The notes under the pieces: generated by a model
Seen by the model: only the letters and a program-made list of their open reading frames with translations
Told to the model about the DNA's origin: nothing
Database searches by the model: none
In this document: in pieces, positions 57,300 through 64,000 of the stretch
How the letters are laid out: every line of letters begins with the position of its first letter
How positions within the stretch are numbered: the stretch's first letter is position 1
Program-made: the position numbers and the translations under genes
Assembly: GCA_027924645.1 (NCBI GenBank)
Contig: BSBN01001150.1
Location: forward strand, 3,348,001 to 3,412,000
Reading direction: 5' to 3'
From: Cunninghamia lanceolata
Taxonomy: Eukaryota > Streptophyta > Pinopsida > Cupressales > Cupressaceae
DNA: 64,000 nt

Positions 57300-58720
57300 A
57301 GACATTACCTTATGATTGTTTGATTATTGGATAATTACATGTGCGTGAAGGTAATTTGTCATTATTTCTAAAAATGCATAAAATTTAAATTTAATATATG
57401 ATGGATTATTATGTTTATGATTATGGCTTTATATCTTTCTCGTGCTTTTGCTACGGTTTTATGGGCTAACCTATTGATGAGAATCTGAGTGCGAATGAGT
57501 GTAGGAACATGTCGAAGATGAGAGCATGGTTGAGGTAGAAGTGTCCTAGCCACCCGACAAGAGTTGGCATGACGGAAAACCTAATGCACACACACACACA
57601 CTCACGTAGTTGCATACATACAACATTATGAATGGTTTCATTATGCATTTGCATTAACGTGGATACATAGTTTTAATTGTGCATTATACTTTGAATATTG
57701 TTTATGGTTAAGATGGTTTAAACGATTAGTTACATAAATGTAATTTTTTTCTTGTTATAGCGATTGATTTCGATATATATACATACATATTGCATGGCTA
57801 ATTATAGGAAAGTCATGGTAAAGTGAAGTTTATAAATTAAAAACTAAATGTAATAGCATGCTGGGCAGATCCTGCATCGATAAACAATGAAAAAGTGATA
57901 GTTTTTTAATTTTAGAGCTGAAAGAAAAGCTTGCTAGGTCGATTCATGCAAAACGCCCAAATTAGGGCAGTAAAAACATATTAAAATATAGAGCAAAAAA
58001 CAAGAAAGGGAAGGAGGAACCATCATTGAAAGGAAGCAAGGAACTCTTAACACTTCAGCCTCTCGAGCCTTCATCAAGGACTCAGTGTTCCACAAAGTAT
58101 TCTTCACACATGTAAGTGCTTGAAACTAGTCAATTGATTACATTGTAGCTAAAATGAATATGGTTATGAATTAGAGGGTTTGAATGAAATCAAAGTGCTC
58201 TTCCTATATATGCTAGTAGTCTCTGTACAAAAATATAGCTAGGCCTGAAAGCAAATCAGAAATAAAATTCACTAAGATGCAGAGAGCCCCAATCTTTTCC
58301 GAGACGTATTGTCTTGACCTCTGTTCTAGTGTCAGTGTAATGATAAACCATATTTAGGATCCAAAATTGGATATGATACCAAAAACAAACCAAAAAATTG
58401 AAAAGGATTGATAAACCATCATAGGATTTATTGGGTAAACCTCTGTGTGTGTGTATATCGGTGTATGTGATCTTATATTTGTTGTCTATATGTAAATTTA
58501 ATTCTTTTTTTTTTGTATACATGTGCATACATACATGTATATACATATATGTATGCATATACAACCAAAGCTTTGATGTTTGCTTTTCACATCATGAAAT
58601 GAATGAATATAGGCCTCTCTATTGTTCTGATTTTAACTCAACAGTGTTTTTCCATAATTTGATTTCGCTGTCTAAAAAGGTTATGTTTTGTTCTATATAT
58701 ATATATTTGCATATTCCTAA
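57300..58720. other. no gene recognised; simple repeats
   Basis: A short (ac)n run lies at about 57585-57601, and tg and tatg-type simple repeats at 58440-58560. A short stretch at 58020-58115 ends in a gtaagtg donor-like site and could be an exon, but no protein family is recognisable. Confidence 0.4.
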
Positions 58721-58721
58721 A

Positions 58722-58976
58722 TACACTTTATTTGGAATATACAAAGGAATATATCTATTGTATATGTATTTATTTGGAATATACAGAGGTATATATCTAT
58801 TATATTGCACTTATTTAGAATATACAGAGGTATATATCTATTGTATATGCACTTATTTGGAATACACAGAGGTATATATATGTTGTATATGCACTTTATT
58901 TGGAATATATAGAGGTATATATCTGTTGTGAATGCACTTTATTTGGTAATATACATAGGCAAATATCTATTGTTTG
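58722..58976. repeat. 42-bp minisatellite, six copies
   Basis: The word tttggaatat (or a one-base variant) recurs at 58731, 58773, 58814, 58856, 58899 and 58942, giving units of 41-43 bases. Each includes a(c)agaggtatatatct. The long plus-strand frame 58431-58931 owes its openness to this repeat. Confidence 0.9.
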
Positions 58977-60574
58977 AATACAAATCATGAAATCAGACCT
59001 TGCATAATGATATGAAAATAGTTCAAATCGATTTTTCCTTATCTCGTAATTATTGCAGCTATAGCATGAAATCAAATTCTACTTGTGAGTATGAAATCAT
59101 TATATTAGTCTTTCTTTTGAGCTAGTTGCACATATAATGAGGGATATATATACCCAGACATTTATACATCTTTATAGATATACACACACATATGTATATA
59201 TTTTATCATGTTCAATACTTGCATCTTTTTGTATATGATTGAAATCTCTTTATCCCTGTTACAAAAAACAACATGAATATGGTTAGGGAAACATGAATCT
59301 TAGATAGTAGTTGCATCTGAACTAAATATTGTATGAAGTATAACATGCATAAAGAATCATCATATTAGAAGTATGATTTGCAAGAAAAGTAATTTACAAT
59401 TCACGTTAAATTCTGCAAGAAAAGAAATAGTAATTGTTTATTGGGCATATGCATGCACTATCATGGATTGTCTTTGTAAAGAAAGTAGTTTATTTTTTTA
59501 TGCGTATGATGGGTTTACTTTCCGGGAAAGGGTGTCGAATATGGGCTAACAGAGAAGGTTGATCATCTTTTCAAGATCTACTAATATATTCATAAGTGTT
59601 TTGACCAAAGTTACGTTTTCATTGAAATAGATGAATGTTTGCCTAGTTTATATTGATATGTTTATGTCATATCCTTATAGTAGGACATTACATGTTAATG
59701 TTAGAAATGCATGTAGATATATTAGATTGCATCAGGATTCCATCGTGCCTATTGTTTCTAGGTTGCTAGGCATTTCATGTAGGGTCAGGTATTCTTTGAA
59801 GTAGGAAGAATTCTGAGGAAGCATAAGCTTTGTGGTTGGGCAGAAAAGTACCCAAGTCATGTTCTTGTCTCTCAGTTTTGTGGATGACCACGTGGGTTAG
59901 TGGCAACTGGTGACAATGACTATATTCATATATCATTACTTGTATAATTCTTGTATTTGTACATCATTATTGTATAGAGTTGACTATATGGCATGAGAGC
60001 CAGAGTTGTACCATTTTGTGTATCAAATTTTCTTGTGCTAACACTTGGATTAAGCACTTGTACTTGTGAGATTTAATATGACATTTTTATATATATTGAA
60101 GATGCATCATTTCAATTTTATATTAATGAGAATTTGAGATGTTTATTTGATTGTGTTATAGTTTGTGGGATGCGTACTTTACAATAAAAGATAATAAACT
60201 ATTATATCTAGTTGGTCTATCATAAGACGCCCTCTGGTCAAAATACAAAAAACAACACTCAAATGAACATTTTTTGTCATTTGTGCTTCTCCCATCATAT
60301 TTCCCTTCAATTAAACTTCCACATGCAACAAACTTCACCTTTCTTTGCATATGCGTATCATATTCGAGGGCATTCTTAACATGAAGACATTCTCCCTCTG
60401 TTTTCCATCTTATCGTGCTAATTTTTCCTTTCCGTCTATGATTTACTTTTCATAAACTTTACCAATATGTTTTGTGGGGAATTAAAGTGTCTCAACATTG
60501 CAATTCCTAGCATTGATTTATTAATCATTTATTTAGTTTATTGCCTAATTTGTATTTACTTGCACATCTTGTTT
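58977..60574. other. no gene recognised
   Basis: AT-rich DNA without a convincing frame, RNA gene or terminal repeat. A minus frame at 60156-60350 is unrecognised. Confidence 0.4.
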
Positions 60575-61403
60575 TGTCATTTAGTATTAGGTGGCATTGT
60601 GACATGTCATCCTACTTGTAATGTGACAAGGATGGTCAAGTCAAACACGTGTGGACTTGGGCATCCCATTTGAGGTGGCACTAATATGCCATGTGTCGGC
60701 ATCTTGTGGTATGACATAGGTGTTATTGTGTATGACAGAATCTGTGACGCGTAAGAGCCAAGTATGGAGATTCTCGGGACAAGTGTCGTAAAGTATCTTT
60801 GCATGTGGAGAAGGCATCTTTGGGCGCCCAAGTTGGGCTATGACATGTTGTAAGAGGAATATACTATATTTAACCTTGTATGACAGATTCTCTTACAAAA
60901 TTTAAGATTGTTATGTTGGACATATTTTATGACAACTGTAAGATGCGTAAGAGCATCTATCATAGTCTATTTTTAGCCTTGGAGCGCTCCATCTTGAAAC
61001 GTCAAATCTTCTATGTTATGGCAGATGTAAGAGAGGTATTTGTAGCTTGGACAAGTGTCCTTTGATGTAGGAAAATGGCCATGTGGCCAAGATGGATGCC
61101 CATCTCTAGAAGCTTCCAATTTACGCCTTGTAACTCTATATAATGCATTGTTTTGGAGTAGTAGACATATAGTGTGTGTACAGGTATTGTTATGCTGCCA
61201 GAATCACTCCAGAAATGACATTTGAAGACTCTTGGAAGAACTTGCATTGCAAGTGTATTGTAAACACACCATTGTTTTGATAATATATTGTGCAAGTTTT
61301 AGAGTGTGGGGTTTTTTACCTGAAAAGGTTTTCCCCATGGTATATCTTGTGTCACTTTCTTTATGTGTTGTGTTGTTGTAATCTTTATGTTATATGTTTA
61401 ACA
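60575..61403 (+). repeat. candidate LTR, same style as 36465-37205
   Basis: It starts TGTCATTTAGTAT (minus-strand start of the other: TGTCATTTACTAT) and ends ..gtttaaca. It has ctatataatgc as a TATA-like box and the gtggggttttttacc..ggttttccccatgg segment near its end, in the same order as the 741-bp LTR. No target duplication or primer site is visible, so it may be a decayed solo LTR. Confidence 0.45.
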
Positions 61404-61479
61404 TTGCTGCAATTGTAAGGATTAAAATGAATTTGCATACTATTCCCCTCATTAGATTGGTGGAGGAAGTGTGTTCCGT

Positions 61480-61940
61480 GTACCTTACTTCCTTTCATAT
61501 ATTTCTAGTGTCAACTTTTAGCTGCAACTTCTTGTCCCTATTATATAATTTCCAATTGAAAGTCTTACACTTGCATTTTGTTGGAGGTTCATCTTTGTTT
61601 GCATTTTGCACTGGTTCAATGAATGGGTACTTTGACACCCAATCAATCTAAAAATTCCTTGACATATCCCACTCATGCCTCATTTTTTATTTAGCTTTTT
61701 CCCCTTCCATGCAAGATCTACATCTTCCTTATCACTTGTTGAGGTCAATTTATTCATATTATCATTCTCATTACCATGGGTTCCCCTGGAACATCATCTG
61801 CATCATTGTCATCCAAGTTAATGAACTCATTTTGGCTACCCTAGGTATCCCCTGGAACATCATCTGTAGCATTGTCATCGTGATCTAAGTTAATTAACTC
61901 ATTCAAATCTTCCTCTGAGGTATTGCCTTATTCGTTAATA
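61480..61940 (-). pseudogene. possible hAT-like BED-type zinc finger fragment
   Basis: Minus-strand translation gives an acidic lead (EEDLNELINLDHDDNATDDV) and then IDWVSKYPFIEPVQNANKDE, PPTKCKCKTFNWKLYNRDKK and LQLKVDT before stops. The W..P..E.....CK.C.....KVDT layout recalls the zinc-finger start of plant hAT-type proteins with DUF4371. The acidic part is internally duplicated (ggaacatcatctg at 61791 and 61855). The similarity is weak. Confidence 0.3.
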
Positions 61941-62830
61941 TATGGTACAAGTGCTGATGTTGTAGCTCCATTTGATGGACCACAAACATTGCCAAAGTAT
62001 GACATTACATTTCTACATTTTGATGACCTCCTTCACCACTTGCAAGAAACTTGTTCTTGCTCGACATCTCTCACGAAATAAAAGCTGCAATTTTTTTTTT
62101 GGGTTAAGAAGGAATCATAGAATATAGATTCTTGGGCTATAGAGGTCTCTCTACTCAATATCATCTATATGAATGAAGTAAAAGTGGTAAAAAGATAAAT
62201 AATCTTATAACACTGTAAAGAAATGATCGCTTACCTTTAGGCTTTTACTAACTTGCTAATGCATGTATTTCTAACTTTCCTATGATTCAAATTGAGAGCT
62301 TGAAGAAGAACAAAATGTGTAAAAGATTAATCAGACTTTTGAGTGTATTTATATCAATCTATATTTGGCGAATTAGGATTTTAAATGGTGGAGTAATAAT
62401 TTGGTGAATCCCATGTGATTATAAATTGGTGCATATAAATTTGGGGTGAATCAAACCTCAATCAAACACATATGTTCTAATTTTCAAGGCGATTATGGTC
62501 CTCAGATTAACATGGAGTTATAATGGTGTTGGTGAAATGGGTCCTTATACACAATGAACTTTTTAATGCTATTGGTGAATATGTGGGTAAATTAAAACAT
62601 ACCTCTAAAATTCCAGGAGAACTATCATTAAAAATGCATAGGTTACTGTGGCAAAAATATTAGTTACAAATGGCTCATAAAATAAATTAATGGGGAATTG
62701 AAATGCATTTGACTGATAATTCATAAAATCTGGGTGATTCAGCCCCCGCCGGTTGCAATATATTTACCAAATTCAAATTTGTGGATATGAACTATTTGCC
62801 AATTGGCAAAGATTCGCCATTGAAAAGATA
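61941..62830. other. no gene recognised
   Basis: AT-rich sequence with a t-run near 62090. No frame above 60 codons resembles a protein. Confidence 0.45.
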
Positions 62831-64000
62831 ATTGGTGTTCCGGTGGAGTCATTCTAGTCCCATGAGGTGAACATAAAATATGGCTCTTGGCAACATTATG
62901 TTGAATGCAAATGAGGCAATTTGTAAGAATGCACTCTTTGTTAGCATGGTCAAATGGTAAATTGAGTTGAAAAAATTGAGAGAGGTTATTATGGAGGGAC
63001 CTAACATCCAGTTGTAGGTCTAAATGGATCATCCTTAGGTGCCATAGGCTCTAAGAACCACTCCATCAAAGTTTGACAGTTTTTGGCTCTTAGGTCTCTT
63101 AAGATATTTTGTTGAAACTATGTAGCCCAGAAGGATTGGGACACTTGGAGAATGAAATGAGACCTCCTCTAGCATTCACCTACCCACTTTGACATGTTAT
63201 AGTCAGTTTTATCCCATGAGGTGAAGAACATAAAATATGGTTCTTAGCAACATTATGTTGAACGTAAATAAGGCAATTTACAATCAAATGATTTTAAGTC
63301 AACAAAAACTAAGAGGGGTTATTATGGAGGGACTTGACATCTAGTTGTAGTTCTAAACAAATCATTCCTATGTGCCACAAAATTTGAGAACTGCTACGTC
63401 AAAGTTTGATAGTTTTTGGCTCTTAAGTCTCTTAAAAGACTTTGTCGGAACCATGTAGTCAGAAAGGATTGGGAAACCCGAGGAATAAAATGGGGCCTTC
63501 TTTAGCATTCACCCACCAACACCAATATATTAGTGTAGTTAGTTCAATCCCACAAGGTGAAGAACATAAAATATAGCTCTTGGAAACATTATGCTGAATG
63601 TAAATGAGGCAATTTTCAAGAATGCACTCTTTGTTGGTACGGTCAAATGGTTTTGAGTCGATGAAAACTAAGAGATGTTATTATGGAGGGATCTAATATC
63701 TAGTTGTAGGTTAAAATGAATCATTCTTAGGGGCCTTGGACTTCAATAACTGCTTCATCAAAGTTTGGTAGTTTTTGGTTCTTAAGTCTCTTAAGAGACT
63801 TTGCCAGAACCATGTAGCCTAGAAGGATTGGGAGACCTGGGGAATGAAATTAGGCCTCATCTAGAATTCACCTTCCCACCCCAACATGTTGGTGTAGTTA
63901 GTTTGATCCCACGAGGTGAATAACCTAAAATATGGCTCTTGGAAACATTATACTGAATGTAAATGAGGCAATTTGTAAGAATGTATTTATTGTTGGCGCG
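62831..64000. repeat. tandem satellite, unit about 336-359 bp, continues past window
   Basis: The anchor aacataaaat (aacctaaaat in the last copy) occurs at 62870, 63227, 63563 and 63922. Each unit carries cc(c/a)a(t/c)gaggtgaa, gaggcaattt, ggttattatggaggga, catcaaagtttg.(t)agtttttgg and ctcttaag.gactttg. The 336-base unit lacks about 24 bases (aatgcactctttgttgg..) found in the others. At least three full units and part of a fourth are present. Confidence 0.92.

Noticed and set aside
58020..58115. Short exon-like stretch with a gtaagtg donor
   Set aside because: No recognisable protein and no matching acceptor or further exon nearby.
58431..58931. 166-codon ORF as a membrane-like protein
   Set aside because: Its second half is the 42-bp minisatellite read through (LFGIYRGIYLLY repeats) and the first half is simple tg/ta repeats.
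62831..64000. CRISPR-like array
   Set aside because: Units of about 350 bases repeat as a whole; there is no short repeat with unique spacers, and the genome is a plant's.

Overview
The window looks like a stretch of gene-poor plant nuclear DNA, most probably from a gymnosperm and plausibly a cupressophyte conifer. The reasons are AT-rich intergenic DNA packed with nested LTR retrotransposons, a long degraded insertion of plastid DNA, a fragment of a PLS-type pentatricopeptide-repeat gene and a plant mobile domain gene. The plastid insert carries an accD whose middle is expanded by acidic tandem repeats, a feature known from cupressophyte plastomes. I see no intact host gene. Almost every coding stretch is a transposon gene or a pseudogene.

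Layout. 1-6417: Ty1/copia element on the minus strand, left LTR cut by the window edge, pol badly damaged. 6854-8870: old Ty3/gypsy-like DNA on the plus strand (a possible LTR full of perfect hairpins, then gag-like remains). 8871-30360: one large minus-strand element with about 3.4 kb LTRs, a non-coding 3.9 kb interior, an iMet-type primer site, a polypurine tract and a perfect 5-bp target duplication (ataaa). This is the structure of a LARD. Its left LTR was later split by a 7.3 kb chromodomain gypsy element (10760-18100, duplication gtaga). Its right LTR was later split by 3.5 kb resembling a mitochondrial linear plasmid, with a family-B DNA polymerase (23624-27131). Both LTRs carry the same captured PPR fragment. 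30366-31560: the old gypsy resumes with a protease remnant.

31.5-37.2 kb: decayed DNA, an unrecognised acidic reading frame and a 741-bp LTR. 37206 to about 45.9 kb: plastid DNA (accD, 16S, trnI-GAU, trnA-UGC, 23S, 4.5S, 5S, trnR-ACG), eroded mainly by C-to-T and G-to-A changes. 45.9-49.5 kb: short LTRs and a gypsy integrase tail. 49509-53230: plant mobile domain pseudogene on the minus strand, interrupted in its last coding part by a 1.5 kb solo LTR. 55.5-57.1 kb: remains of a second chromodomain gypsy. 57.1-64 kb: no recognisable gene; a 42-bp minisatellite, a candidate LTR, a faint hAT-like fragment and, at the right edge, a roughly 336-359-bp tandem satellite that leaves the window.

The nesting gives a relative history: old gypsy first, LARD into it, then the chromovirus and the plasmid-like DNA independently into the two LTRs. 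All calls come from reading the sequence; no database search was possible.
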